A DNA stretch of 64,000 nucleotides, taken from positions 62,001 through 126,000 of the forward strand of contig NZ_CAJSLV010000054.1 of assembly GCF_907177275.1 (NCBI RefSeq), written 5' to 3'. The position numbers and the translations under genes are program-made. Positions 25,247 through 34,780 of this stretch are shown here, one piece after another. Position 1 is the stretch's first letter. Every line of letters starts with the position of its first letter. The notes beneath the pieces were generated by a model. That model had not been told where the DNA came from. It saw only the letters and a program-made list of their open reading frames with translations, and did no database searches. Source of the stretch: Actinacidiphila cocklensis. Its GTDB lineage: Bacteria > Actinomycetota > Actinomycetes > Streptomycetales > Streptomycetaceae.

Positions 25247-25258
25247 TACCGGCCGGTA
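25247..25258. promoter_or_regulatory. Putative TetR autoregulatory palindrome
   Basis: TACCGGCCGGTA is a perfect 12-bp palindrome 11 bp upstream of the preferred TetR start and overlapping its presumed -10. This is the usual position of a TetR self-operator. The remaining 284 bp to the next gene (25259-25542) contain no other clear element that I can see. Confidence 0.55.
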
Positions 25259-25542
25259 ATCAGCGTGACGAGTGAGCGGTATCACAGCGTGTGCCGCCGC
25301 GCCCGCGGCACCGGCCCAGTTACGCTACGGCTCGTAGCGAAACTTGATGCGGCACCCAGCGGCAACCACGCCGGTACGGATGGGGATTCGTACCACCGCA
25401 GCAGCACGACGAGCGCGGGCAGCCCCGCGCGGCACCGCAGACGTACCCGGGAGGGTGGTCGGCGACCCGCAATCCGGCGGGGAGGCCGGCTCCGATCCGG
25501 GGTCTGTACACGTTCGGGTCCCGAAGGGGGGAGGATTGCCTC

Positions 25543-26523
25543 ATGCAGCCACGGAACATGTCCATGAGCGGCGTGGTCGACCTCGCCGCGGTGAAGGCGG
25601 CCGGTGAGGCCAAGGCGAAGGCCGAGCAGGCCAGGGCGCAGCGGCAGGAAGCCGGAGCCGACGCCGACGCCACCACCGCTTCCCCGCTCGTCATCGAGGT
25701 GACCGAGGCGACCTTCGAGAGCGATGTCCTGCAGCGCTCCGCCGAGGTCCCGGTCGTCATCAGCTTCTGGGCCGACCAGGCCGAGCAGAGCAAGCAGCTC
25801 AACACGGTGCTGGAACGGCTCGCCGGTGAGTACCGCGGCCGGTTCGTCCTGGCCACCGCCGAGGTGTACGCCAACCAGCTGCTCTTCCAGCAGTTCGGCG
25901 TGCAGGGCGTGCCCGCGGTCTTCGCGGTGCTGGGCGGGCAGGCGATGCCGCTCTTCCAGGGCCTGGCGCCCGAGGACCAGATCACCGAGGTCCTCGACCA
26001 GTTGATCGCGGTCGCCGAACAGCGCTTCGGCATCGTCGGCCAGGAGGTCGAGCCGGGCGCCGCCCCCGCGGAGCCGCAGGAGCCCGCCCCGCCGCGCCCG
26101 CCCACCCCGCAGGAGCTGGCGCTGACCGCCGCGCACGACGCGCTGGACGCCGGCGACCTGGCCGGCGCCATCCGCGCGTACCGCAACGTGCTGGCCGACG
26201 AGCCGGCCAACGCCGAGGCCAAGTTGGGCCTGGCGCAGGCCGAACTGCTCGACCGGGTCCAGGGTGTCGACCCGCAGTCCGCCCGTACCGCCGCGGCCGG
26301 CGCGCCGGATGACGTGCAGGCGCAGCTCGCCGCGGCGGACCTCGACCTGGTCGGCGGTCACGTCGAGGACGCGTTCGGCCGTCTTGTGGACACCGTCCGC
26401 CGCACCTTCGGCGACGACCGCGACACCGTACGGGTGCGGCTGCTCGAACTGTTCGAGGTCATCGGCCCCGACGACCCCCGGGTGGTGGCCGCGCGCACGG
26501 CGCTGGCGAGGGTGCTGTTCTGA
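25543..26523 (+). CDS. Thioredoxin-fold/tetratricopeptide protein (CnoX-like)
   Basis: A 326-residue cytosolic protein. An N-terminal charged Ala/Glu/Lys stretch (1-45) is followed by a thioredoxin fold (about 48-160) and a TPR-like helical region (about 190-326, LTAAHDALDAGDLAGAIRAYRNVL). The usual CxxC redox pair is absent: the active-site region reads FWADQAEQSKQL. It is therefore not an oxidoreductase and resembles E. coli CnoX/YbbN, a chaperone-like holdase. The length fits this family. A large inverted repeat follows the stop. Confidence 0.85.
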   Translation: MQPRNMSMSGVVDLAAVKAAGEAKAKAEQARAQRQEAGADADATTASPLVIEVTEATFESDVLQRSAEVPVVISFWADQAEQSKQLNTVLERLAGEYRGRFVLATAEVYANQLLFQQFGVQGVPAVFAVLGGQAMPLFQGLAPEDQITEVLDQLIAVAEQRFGIVGQEVEPGAAPAEPQEPAPPRPPTPQELALTAAHDALDAGDLAGAIRAYRNVLADEPANAEAKLGLAQAELLDRVQGVDPQSARTAAAGAPDDVQAQLAAADLDLVGGHVEDAFGRLVDTVRRTFGDDRDTVRVRLLELFEVIGPDDPRVVAARTALARVLF

Positions 26524-26568
26524 CGGCACGGCGGCTCTCGTTGCCCCGATGCGCAGAGATTTAGCGAT

Positions 26569-26613
26569 ACGGCGACCGCTCTTTATCAAACCGTGACAAT
26601 GGGCGGTCGCCGT
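26569..26613 (+). terminator. Long-loop hairpin after the CnoX-like gene
   Basis: Perfect 11-bp arms ACGGCGACCGC and GCGGTCGCCGT enclose 23 nt, beginning 45 nt after the stop codon. The large loop is less typical of a terminator, so a regulatory role is possible. Confidence 0.5.
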
Positions 26614-27160
26614 CACCCCCGGTGAGACGTCGGCCCTGATTTGCCGGCCGATGGTCATATATGCCGGACTTCCCCACCCGTGATTCCGCTACACGGTGTG
26701 AGATCACTCCCTGTGGCGATACTCCCTGCGACGCTCATCCGTTACTCGCTGGTAACGAGCCCCTTGTGTCCGGGCCGCGAATGGACCACGATCGGCCAAG
26801 CTCGGTCCGTAGCCAGTCCCCGGCAGCCAGTCGGCGCCTCGGCCCACGGGTCCCCGCCGAGCGGGAGTGCGCGGCAACCGCCGCGTCTCCGGGACAGGGG
26901 GGTCTCCGTCCAAGCGATGGAACCGGATGGAGCCTGTCCAGCAGGTTGCGCGAGAGCGTGGCCAGTGGTTGTCGCTCGGGGGTGATCGCCGACGTCTCGG
27001 ACATCGCCGTCCGGACTCCGCAGGGACCCGCAGGGGCTCCCTCCCGGAGGGACGGCCTCGCCCGACCCGGCGCTCTCCTTCCCGAGGACGTAGCACTTCT
27101 CCCATCCCAGGCCAGGACCCGAACTCCCGGCCGGAGATGTACGTCCGAGAAGGAGGAAAC
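26614..27160. other. Non-coding region upstream of the DUF6230 operon
   Basis: About 550 bp without a credible gene. It contains an inverted repeat CGTTAC-N6-GTAACG at 26740-26757, about 400 bp before the next start, which could be a regulator site. The rest includes short open frames without coding character, and I see no clear promoter. A long untranslated leader for the following gene is possible. Confidence 0.5.
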
Positions 27161-27781
27161 ATGGAATCGCTCGTTCGTGGCGGTACCAGATGGCGCCGGT
27201 TCGCCGTCGTCATGGTGCCGAGCGTTGCGGCCACCGCCGCGATAGGCGTGGCGCTGGCTCAGGGCGCGCTCGCCGCGTCGTTCAGCGTGTCGGGCCAGCA
27301 GTTCAAGGTGACCGCGGAGACCCTGCACGGTTACGGCTTCGAGCAGTACGGCGCGCTCGACGTGCCGAGCGGCAAGGGTCCCGTGCCGGTCGCGGTGTCG
27401 GCGTTCACCGACGCCACCATCACCGGTCTGTGCCAGTCGGTCGTCATCCCGACGCCGATCGGTGACGTGACGCTGAGGCTGGAGGCGGGCAACGACCCGA
27501 AGCACAAGGTCAAGGCGCACAACCTCTACATCGACCTCGACCAGCTCGACGCCGACGCGACGTTCAAGAACATCAACATCGGTGTCGCGGCCGGTTCCAT
27601 GACCAAGGGTCCTGGGATCGACAACAAGGCGACCACCAAGGGGGACTCCTTCGCGCAGGAGGCCGACGAGGCCTACCTGACGGGCGTCAAGCAGACGGCG
27701 TGGGGCACCAGTGCGGGCACGTTCAAGCTCTCCGGCCTGAGCCTGCGTCTGCACATGGGCAAGAAGGCCGAGTGCTACTAG
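27161..27781 (+). CDS. DUF6230 secreted protein
   Basis: A 206-residue exported protein with a clear signal peptide: basic start (MESLVRGGTRWRRF), hydrophobic core, and predicted cleavage after GALA (ALA-AS). The mature part, FSVSGQQFKVTAETLHGYGF onward with two cysteines, matches DUF6230. Some family members are annotated as cholesterol esterase without strong evidence, so I do not name an activity. A perfect AGGAGG precedes the ATG. It is followed by a DUF6114 membrane gene and a further secreted protein. Confidence 0.85.
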   Translation: MESLVRGGTRWRRFAVVMVPSVAATAAIGVALAQGALAASFSVSGQQFKVTAETLHGYGFEQYGALDVPSGKGPVPVAVSAFTDATITGLCQSVVIPTPIGDVTLRLEAGNDPKHKVKAHNLYIDLDQLDADATFKNINIGVAAGSMTKGPGIDNKATTKGDSFAQEADEAYLTGVKQTAWGTSAGTFKLSGLSLRLHMGKKAECY

Positions 27782-27880
27782 GCACGGTCTGAGCCGCTCT
27801 GGGCGAGCCGCGCGGGGCGCGGCTCGCCCATGGCCCCGGCCAATCTCTTCTGTACCGCCAGTTCCAGGGAGCTGTTTTCC

Positions 27881-28474
27881 ATGAGTGCCGAGTCGACAGG
27901 GCTGAGTGCCCACCTCCGCCGCGGCCGTGTCACGTTCCGGCACTGGCGGTGGCAGCGTCCGTTCTGGGCGGGGCTGCTGACCATCCTGGGCGGTATCCCG
28001 ATCGGGTACCTGCCGTACAACAACGTGACCTTCGGTCAGCTGGCCATCCGGGTGGGCACCACCGCGGGCGCCGGCGCACTGATCATCGGTGTTCTGCTGG
28101 GCGTGCTCGGCCTGACCATGTGGTACCAGAGCGCGGTTCGCGTCTTCGCCGGGGTCGCGAGCATCCTGCTCGGCCTGGTGTCCCTCCCGATGACCAATCT
28201 CGGGGGCATCGGCGGCTTCCTGCTGGCCATCGTCGGCGGCGGCATGGCTGTCGCCTGGGCGCCCGGCACCCCGGCACCGGACCTGCCGGGTGAGAAGGCG
28301 GAGCTGCCCGACGGCGACCCGCGGCCGCAGGGCGACGGGCTGGACACCGACTGGCCCACCCCCACCGGCCCCGCGGTCTCCGCGGACCCGTTCACGCAGC
28401 CCGAGCCGGTGCACGCCGGTGCGCGGGCCGACGAAGAGACCACCGAGGAGAACGGGAGGCACCGTGCTGGGTGA
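27881..28474 (+). CDS. DUF6114 membrane protein
   Basis: A 197-residue protein with about four hydrophobic segments (PFWAGLLTILGGIPIGYLP; IIGVLLGVLGLTMW; VFAGVASILLGLVSLPM; GGFLLAIVGGGMAVAW). A long acidic, proline-rich tail follows (from about residue 145). DUF6114 genes habitually follow DUF6230 genes in streptomycetes. The ATG at 27881 follows AGGGAG, and an upstream ATG at 27830 would add a non-conserved leader. The last 11 nt overlap the next gene. Confidence 0.82.
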   Translation: MSAESTGLSAHLRRGRVTFRHWRWQRPFWAGLLTILGGIPIGYLPYNNVTFGQLAIRVGTTAGAGALIIGVLLGVLGLTMWYQSAVRVFAGVASILLGLVSLPMTNLGGIGGFLLAIVGGGMAVAWAPGTPAPDLPGEKAELPDGDPRPQGDGLDTDWPTPTGPAVSADPFTQPEPVHAGARADEETTEENGRHRAG

Positions 28475-29765
28475 CGAGGCTCAGCCGGCCGACAGCGACG
28501 GGCAGGGCAGGACGGCGTCAGGACCGCGGCACGCGGCCCCGCGCAAGTCCCTGCTGACCAAGCTCCACATGCCCGCGGGCAAGGCGGTGGCGCTCGCCGC
28601 CATGCCGACCGCGGTGCTGATGGGCATGGGCTTCACCCCGCACCTGGCGCAAGCCGACCCGCTGCCCAAGAGCCCGTTCAAGCCGGGTCCCTGCGTGACG
28701 CAGCCGGACACCCCGGCGCCGTCCGCGACGGACAAGGCCAAGACCGCGGACAAGGCCAAGACGGCCGACAAGCCGAAGCCCGAGGCGACGACCAGCCCGA
28801 GCGCGACGCCGAAGCCGTCGAGCAGCCCGGCCGCACCCGAGCCGTCGACGTCGCCGAGCCCCGCGGACACCAAGCCGGCCACCCAGTCGCAGCCGCAGAC
28901 GGCCCCGAGCGCCAGCCCGAGCCCGAGCGCGACCAAGACCACCAACCCGCTCGACCCGCTGGGTCTCGGCGGCCTGCTGGGCGGCCTGCTGGGCGGGGGC
29001 TCGTCCGGGTCCTCGACGCCTTCCGCGGCACCGACCACCCAGGCCCCCACGCCCGCCCCGACGACCACCACGGCCCCTGCGGCCGACCCGGTGAAGTCCA
29101 CGGTCGACGGCGCGACGAAGACCGTCACGGACACCGTCAAGGGCACCACGGACGCGGTGAAGGACACGGTCAAGGACACCGCCAAGAACACGGTGGACGG
29201 CGCCGAGAATGCCACCAAGAGCCTCACGGACGCCGCCACGGCGCCCCCCGCGGCCTCGACGAGCGGCGAGCAGGGCTACCCCTGCCCCACCACCGACGCG
29301 CAGGCCCTCGCGGACGCCAAGACCGAGCAGGGCATACCCCTGCTGCCTGACGCCCCGTGGATCCTGAAGTCCTCGCTGCTGACGCTTTACGGCCTGAAGT
29401 ACGACGGCATCGTGCAGGTGAAGACGTACAGCGGCACGATCAAGGACGTCCTGAAGTTCACCGCCACCGGCGTGGACATCGGCGACCTGCACCAGATCGT
29501 GGACGGCCCGAACGGCACCAAGACCCACGTCACCGCCCGGTCCGGCTCCACCTCCACGATCCGCAACGGCACGGTGACGATGTACACCGAGTCCCTCAGC
29601 GGCAACCTGCTCGGCGCGGTGCCGATCACCTTCACCCCGAAGTTCCCCCCGCCCCTGACCGTCCCGGTGCTCTTCTTCACCAACGTGACGGTCATCCAGG
29701 CCGGCCAGTTCGGCGGCGACCTCACGGTCCCCGGCATGAAGGTCCTCCCGGGCCAGTCCTCCTGA
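28464..29765 (+). CDS. Secreted Ser/Thr/Pro-rich protein of the DUF6230/DUF6114 operon
   Basis: A 433-residue protein starting with GTG after GGGAGG and overlapping the DUF6114 stop. A basic N-terminus precedes a membrane-type segment (AVALAAMPTAVLMGMGF). A long low-complexity linker (about 75-270) contains repeated TxxKAKTADK, SPSAT and TVDGATK/TVKGT motifs. The C-terminal domain (from CPTTDAQAL) has a DUF6230-like beta-rich character. It is probably exported or wall-associated. Function unknown. A strong terminator follows. Confidence 0.78.
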   Translation: MLGDEAQPADSDGQGRTASGPRHAAPRKSLLTKLHMPAGKAVALAAMPTAVLMGMGFTPHLAQADPLPKSPFKPGPCVTQPDTPAPSATDKAKTADKAKTADKPKPEATTSPSATPKPSSSPAAPEPSTSPSPADTKPATQSQPQTAPSASPSPSATKTTNPLDPLGLGGLLGGLLGGGSSGSSTPSAAPTTQAPTPAPTTTTAPAADPVKSTVDGATKTVTDTVKGTTDAVKDTVKDTAKNTVDGAENATKSLTDAATAPPAASTSGEQGYPCPTTDAQALADAKTEQGIPLLPDAPWILKSSLLTLYGLKYDGIVQVKTYSGTIKDVLKFTATGVDIGDLHQIVDGPNGTKTHVTARSGSTSTIRNGTVTMYTESLSGNLLGAVPITFTPKFPPPLTVPVLFFTNVTVIQAGQFGGDLTVPGMKVLPGQSS

Positions 29766-29778
29766 CCCCCGCGCACAC

Positions 29779-29816
29779 GAAGCCGCCCGCCCCCTGCTGA
29801 GGGGGCGGGCGGCTTC
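29779..29816. terminator. Bidirectional terminator between the DUF6230 operon and pyk
   Basis: Perfect 16-bp arms (GAAGCCGCCCGCCCCC and its complement) enclose TGCTGA, placed between two convergent stop codons. It is very stable and would serve both directions. Confidence 0.88.
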
Positions 29817-29837
29817 GCTGTGCGGGTGGAACAGGGG

Positions 29838-31256
29838 TCAGTCGCCCAGGTGGTGGACGCGGACCAGGTTGGTGGAGCCGGCCACGCCGGGCGGGGAGCC
29901 CGCGGTGATGATGACGGTGTCGCCCTTCGCGTACTCCGACAGCTTCAGCATCTCGCGGTCGACGATCTTGACCATGTCGTCGGTGTTGTCGACGTGCTCG
30001 ACCACGAACGCCTCGACGCCCCAGGTGAGGGCGAGGTAGTTGCGGGTCGACGGGTCGGTGGTGAAGGCCACCACAGGCTCAGGGACGCGGTAGCGGGCCA
30101 GCCGGCGGGCGGTGTCGCCGGACTTGGTGAAGGCCACCAGGGTCTTGGCGTCGAGGAAGTCGGCCAGCTCGGCCGCGGCGCGGGCGACGGCGCCGCCCTG
30201 GGTGCGCGGCTTCTTGCCGGGGGCCAGCGGCTGGAGGCCGCGGCACAGCAGCTCCTCCTCGGCGGCCTCGACGATGCGGGCCATCGTCTTGACCGTCTCG
30301 ATCGGGTACTTGCCGACCGAGGACTCCGCGGACAGCATGACCGCGTCGGCGCCGTCCAGGATCGCGTTGGCCACGTCGGAGGCCTCGGCGCGGGTGGGCC
30401 GGGAGTTGGTGATCATCGACTCCATCATCTGGGTCGCCACGATCACCGGCTTGGCGTTGCGCCGGCACATCTCGACCAGCCGCTTCTGCACGACCGGCAC
30501 CTGCTCCAGCGGGTACTCCACCGCCAGGTCGCCGCGGGCCACCATCACGGCGTCGAACGCCATGACGACGTCCTCCATGTTGCGCACCGCCTGCGGCTTC
30601 TCCACCTTGGCGATGACCGGGACCCTGCGGCCCTCCTCGTCCATCACCCGGTGGACGTCGCGGACGTCCTTGGCGTCGCGCACGAAGGACAGCGCCACCA
30701 TGTCGACGCCCATCCGCAGCGCGAACCGCAGGTCGTCGATGTCCTTGTCGGACAGCGCGGGCACGTTCACCGCGGCGCCCGGCAGGTTGATGCCCTTGTG
30801 GTCGGAGATGACGCCGCCCTCGACCACCAGCGCCCGCACCCGCGGGCCTTCGACCTCGATGACGCGCAGCGCCACGTTGCCGTCGTTGATCAGGATCGGG
30901 TCGCCCTGGGAGACGTCGCCGGGCAGGCCCTTGTACGTCGTGCCGCAGATGGTCTTGTCGCCGGCGACGTCCTCGGTGGTGATGGTGAACTCGTCACCGG
31001 CCACCAGCTCCACGGGACCGTCGGCGAACTTGCCCAGACGGATCTTGGGACCCTGCAGGTCGGCGAGTACGCCGACGGCCCTGCCGGTCTCCTCGGCCAC
31101 CTTGCGCACCCGCTGGTAGCGGTCCTCGTGCTCGGCGTGGCTGCCGTGGCTGAAATTCAGGCGGGCCACGTTCATGCCGGCCTCCACCAGTGTCTTCAAC
31201 TGGTCGTAGGAGTCAACGGCGGGACCCAGGGTACAGACGATCTTGGCTCGGCGCAT
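29838..31256 (-). CDS. pyk: Pyruvate kinase
   Basis: A 472-residue pyruvate kinase that makes pyruvate and ATP from phosphoenolpyruvate. The start MRRAKIVCTLGPA and the NFSHG motif are followed by LADLQGPKIR, the active-site lysine segment VIAKVEKPQAV, VMVARGDLAVE and VATQMMESMI. All are standard. It lies 66 nt downstream of ackA on the same strand. TAGGAT at 31269-31264 could be either a -10 for a near-leaderless message or, as AGGAT, a ribosome-binding site. The gene may therefore have its own promoter besides reading from pta-ackA. Confidence 0.96.
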   Translation of the reverse strand: MRRAKIVCTLGPAVDSYDQLKTLVEAGMNVARLNFSHGSHAEHEDRYQRVRKVAEETGRAVGVLADLQGPKIRLGKFADGPVELVAGDEFTITTEDVAGDKTICGTTYKGLPGDVSQGDPILINDGNVALRVIEVEGPRVRALVVEGGVISDHKGINLPGAAVNVPALSDKDIDDLRFALRMGVDMVALSFVRDAKDVRDVHRVMDEEGRRVPVIAKVEKPQAVRNMEDVVMAFDAVMVARGDLAVEYPLEQVPVVQKRLVEMCRRNAKPVIVATQMMESMITNSRPTRAEASDVANAILDGADAVMLSAESSVGKYPIETVKTMARIVEAAEEELLCRGLQPLAPGKKPRTQGGAVARAAAELADFLDAKTLVAFTKSGDTARRLARYRVPEPVVAFTTDPSTRNYLALTWGVEAFVVEHVDNTDDMVKIVDREMLKLSEYAKGDTVIITAGSPPGVAGSTNLVRVHHLGD

Positions 31257-31322
31257 GGGCGCTATCCTATCGGTTTGTTCCGCTGCGGAATATTCCTGGG
31301 GGTTCGCGCGGCTGCGATGCGG

Positions 31323-32495
31323 TCAACCATTGTGGTCTGCCGGGTTCTTGTCGGCCAGTGCGTACGTGTCACGGGCGATCTCCAGCTCCTCGTCGGTGGG
31401 GACCACCGCCACGGCCACCCGGGACGAGTCAGCCGACACCAGGCGTGCGGCGGAGCCGCGTACGGCATTGCGCACCGGGTCCATGGTGACACCCAGATTG
31501 TGAAGATCTGACAAGGACGCCTCACGAACGGCGGCCGAATTCTCGCCGACGCCCGCCGTGAAGGTGATCGCGTCGACCCGGCCGAGCACCGCGGTGAACG
31601 CCCCGACGTAGCGGCGCAGCCGGTGCACGTAGACGTCGAAGGCCAGCTGTGCCGCCTTGTCGCCCTCGGCCATCCGGCGGCCGATCTCCCGCATGTCGTT
31701 GTCACCGCACAGGCCCAGCAGCCCGGAGCGCTTGTTGAGCAGCGTGTCGATCTCGTCGGTGCTCATCCCGCCGACCCGCGCCAGGTGGAGGACCACCGCG
31801 GGGTCCAGGTCGCCCGAGCGGGTGCCCATCACCAGGCCCTCCAGCGGCGTCAGCCCCATCGAGGTGTCCACGCACACCCCGCCGCGCACCGCGGACGCCG
31901 AGGCGCCGTTGCCCAGGTGCAGCACGATCACGTTGACGTCGGCCGGGTCCCGGCCGAGCAGCGCGGCCGTCGCCCGGGAGACGTACGCGTGCGAGGTGCC
32001 GTGGAAGCCGTAGCGGCGGATGCCGTAGCGGTCGGCGGTCGCGGTGTCGACGGCGTAGCGCGCCGCGGCCTCCGGGAGGGTGGCGTGGAAGGCCGTGTCG
32101 AAGACCGCGACCTGCGGCAGGTCGGGGCGCAGCGCGCGGGCGACCTTGATCCCGGTGATGTTCGCCGGGTTGTGCAGCGGCGCCAGCGGCACCAGCTCCT
32201 CGATGCCGGCCAGCACCTCGTCGGTGACCAGGGTCGGCGCGGTGAAGCGGGTACCGCCGTGCACCACCCGGTGGCCGACCGCGGCCAGCTCGGGGGAGTC
32301 CAGGCCGAGCCCGCGCTCCTTCAGGCCGACGGACACCTCGCGCAGCGCGTGCGTGTGGTCGGCGGCGCCGCCGGGCTCGCCGATCCGCTCGACCACCCCC
32401 GCCGCCAGCCGGGACTCGTCCGCCATGTCGATCAGCTGGTACTTCACCGACGACGAGCCGGAGTTCAGCACCAGTACCCGGGTCGCCCCGCTCAT
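31323..32495 (-). CDS. ackA: Acetate kinase
   Basis: A 390-residue ASKHA-fold acetate kinase. The phosphate loop is LVLNSGSSSVKYQL near the N-terminus, with HRVVHGG, the FDTAFH segment, GFHGTSH and GNGASASAV. It converts acetyl-phosphate and ADP to acetate and ATP. The start overlaps the pta stop by 4 nt (ATGA), so Pta and AckA are translationally coupled and form the usual acetate overflow pathway. Confidence 0.96.
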   Translation of the reverse strand: MSGATRVLVLNSGSSSVKYQLIDMADESRLAAGVVERIGEPGGAADHTHALREVSVGLKERGLGLDSPELAAVGHRVVHGGTRFTAPTLVTDEVLAGIEELVPLAPLHNPANITGIKVARALRPDLPQVAVFDTAFHATLPEAAARYAVDTATADRYGIRRYGFHGTSHAYVSRATAALLGRDPADVNVIVLHLGNGASASAVRGGVCVDTSMGLTPLEGLVMGTRSGDLDPAVVLHLARVGGMSTDEIDTLLNKRSGLLGLCGDNDMREIGRRMAEGDKAAQLAFDVYVHRLRRYVGAFTAVLGRVDAITFTAGVGENSAAVREASLSDLHNLGVTMDPVRNAVRGSAARLVSADSSRVAVAVVPTDEELEIARDTYALADKNPADHNG

Positions 32496-34576
32496 TCCGC
32501 GTCCCCCTGCTGTGCCTGGATCGCGGTGATCGCGACCGTGTTGACGATGTCCTGCACCAGCGCGCCCCGCGACAGGTCGTTCACCGGCTTGCGCAGGCCC
32601 TGCAGCACCGGGCCGACCGCGACCGCGCCCGCCGAGCGCTGCACCGCCTTGTACGTGTTGTTGCCGGTGTTCAGGTCGGGGAAGACCAGCACGGTCGCCT
32701 GCCCCGCCACCGCGGAGCCGGGCATCTTGGTGGCCGCGACCGACGGCGCCACCGCCGCGTCGTACTGGATCGGCCCCTCCACCAGCAGCTCGGGCCGCCG
32801 CTGCCTGACCAGCTCGGTGGCCGCCCGCACCTTGTCGACGTCGGCGCCGCTGCCGGAGGTCCCGGTGGAGTACGACAGCATCGCGATCCGCGGCTCCACG
32901 TCGAAGCGGGCCGCGGTCGCGGCGGCCTGGATCGCGATGTCGGCCAGCTGCTCGGCGTTCGGGTCGGGGTTGACCGCGCAGTCGCCGTAGACCAGGACCT
33001 TGTCGGCCAGGCACATGAAGAAGACCGACGAGACGATGGCCGCGCCCGGCCGGGTCTTGATGATCTCGAAGGCCGGGCGGATGGTCGCCGCGGTGGAGTG
33101 CACCGCGCCGGACACCATGCCGTCGGCCAGGCCCTCCTGGACCATCAGGGTGCCGAAGTAGGACACGTCGGCGACCACGTCGTAGGCCAGCTCGTAGCTC
33201 ACCCCCTTGTGCGCCCGCAGCTTCGCGTACAGGGCGGCGAAACGCTCCCGCAGCGGCGAGGTCTGCGGGTCGATGATCTGCAGGCCCGGGTCGTCGAGCA
33301 CGATGCCCAGGTCGCCGGCCCTCTTGCGGACCGCGTCCTCCTCGCCCAGCAGCGTCAGCTCGCACACGCCCCGGCGCAGCAGCACCTCCGCGGCCTGCAG
33401 GATGCGCTCCTCGGCGCCCTCCGGCAGGACGATCCGCCGCTTGTCGGATCGCGCCCGCTCCAGCAGCGCGTGCTCGAACATCATCGGGGTGACCCGGGCG
33501 GAGCGGGCCACCGACAGCCGCTCGGTCAGCTCCGCGGTGTCCACATGGGTCTCGAACAGGCCCAGCGCGGTCTCCGCCTTGCGCGGGGTGCCCGCGCCCA
33601 GCTTGCCGTCCAGGGTGAAAAGACCCGCCGCGGTCACGAAGGAGTCGGTCGGGACGGACAGCAGCGGGGTGCCGGGGGCCAGCCGGTTCGCCAGCGCCAG
33701 GATGTCGGGACCCGGCTTCTCGTCCAGGGTCAGCAGCAACCCGGCGATCGGCGGCGAGCCCGCCGAGTGCGCCGCCAGCGCGCCGACGATCAGGTCGGCC
33801 CGGTCGCCCGGGGTGATCACCATGCATCCCGGGGTCAGCCGCGGCAGGAAGCTCGGCAGCATCGCCCCGCCGAAGACGAAGTCCAGGGTGTCCCTGGCCA
33901 GCCCCGCGTCGTCGCCCAGCAGCACCTCGGCGCCCAGCGTCTCGGCGATCTGCGCGACGGTCGGCGCGGCCAGCGCCGGCTCGTCCGGCAGCACGTACAC
34001 CGGGATGTCCGGAGCGCGGCCCAGCCGCTCCGCGGCCTCCGCGACCTCGGCGGGGTCCACCCGGTTGGCGACCATCGCGATCACGTCGCAGCCCAGGTTG
34101 GTGTAGGCGTGGTGGGCGTTGCGGACCTCGGCGACCACCGACTCGGCGCTCTGCGCCCGCCCACCTATCACCGGCAGCACCGAGGCGCCGCACTCGTTGG
34201 CCAGCCGCGCGTTGACCCCCAGCTCGGCCGGCAGGTTGGTGCCGGCGAAGTCCGAGCCGAGGATCAGCACCGTCTCGTAGTCGGCGGCGACCCGCAGGTA
34301 GCCCTCCACGAGCCGGGCCGTCAGCGCCTCCTGGCCCTGCTCCGCCTGCAGCGCGGCCGCCTCCTCGTACCCCATGCCGAAGACCGTCGCCGGGTCCTGG
34401 ACGAGCCGGTAGCGGCTGCGCAGCAGCTCGAAGATCCGGTCCGGGGCGTCGTGCACCATCGGCCGGTAGATCCCGACCCGGTCCACCTGGCGGGTCAGCA
34501 GCTCCATCACCCCCAGCTCGACCACCTGGCGGCCGTCGCCGCGGCCGATCCCCGTGACATAGACGCTGCGCGTCAC
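32492..34576 (-). CDS. pta: Phosphate acetyltransferase (long type)
   Basis: A 694-residue enzyme converting acetyl-CoA and phosphate to acetyl-phosphate. It has the long architecture: an N-terminal P-loop-like/DRTGG region (residues 1 to about 370), then the PTA_PTB catalytic domain with PEGAEERIL, DGMVSGAVHSTA and GPIQYDAAV. The gene starts with GTG. The acetyltransferase end overlaps ackA. It diverges from the D-lactate dehydrogenase gene across 204 bp. Confidence 0.95.
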   Translation of the reverse strand: MTRSVYVTGIGRGDGRQVVELGVMELLTRQVDRVGIYRPMVHDAPDRIFELLRSRYRLVQDPATVFGMGYEEAAALQAEQGQEALTARLVEGYLRVAADYETVLILGSDFAGTNLPAELGVNARLANECGASVLPVIGGRAQSAESVVAEVRNAHHAYTNLGCDVIAMVANRVDPAEVAEAAERLGRAPDIPVYVLPDEPALAAPTVAQIAETLGAEVLLGDDAGLARDTLDFVFGGAMLPSFLPRLTPGCMVITPGDRADLIVGALAAHSAGSPPIAGLLLTLDEKPGPDILALANRLAPGTPLLSVPTDSFVTAAGLFTLDGKLGAGTPRKAETALGLFETHVDTAELTERLSVARSARVTPMMFEHALLERARSDKRRIVLPEGAEERILQAAEVLLRRGVCELTLLGEEDAVRKRAGDLGIVLDDPGLQIIDPQTSPLRERFAALYAKLRAHKGVSYELAYDVVADVSYFGTLMVQEGLADGMVSGAVHSTAATIRPAFEIIKTRPGAAIVSSVFFMCLADKVLVYGDCAVNPDPNAEQLADIAIQAAATAARFDVEPRIAMLSYSTGTSGSGADVDKVRAATELVRQRRPELLVEGPIQYDAAVAPSVAATKMPGSAVAGQATVLVFPDLNTGNNTYKAVQRSAGAVAVGPVLQGLRKPVNDLSRGALVQDIVNTVAITAIQAQQGDAE

Positions 34577-34780
34577 CCCTCGACTCCGTTCCCTCAGCCC
34601 CGTGCCCGCTACGCCCTGACGCTAACGTGCCCGCCCGGCCGACGCCCGCCGAGCCCCCCGCCCGGCGCACCGCCGGCGTGCGGCCGTACGGAGCCCCCGG
34701 GTGCGGGCTGCCCGGGATCGCCGCACAGTGCACGTAGGGTGAGGACAGGCTCCAGCCGAACGAGCGAGGAGGGCCGTGCG

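Noticed and set aside
33098..34780. Extension of the lactate dehydrogenase frame far upstream over pta
   Set aside because: It is antisense to pta and lacks domain character. The ATG at 34781 follows AGGAGGG.
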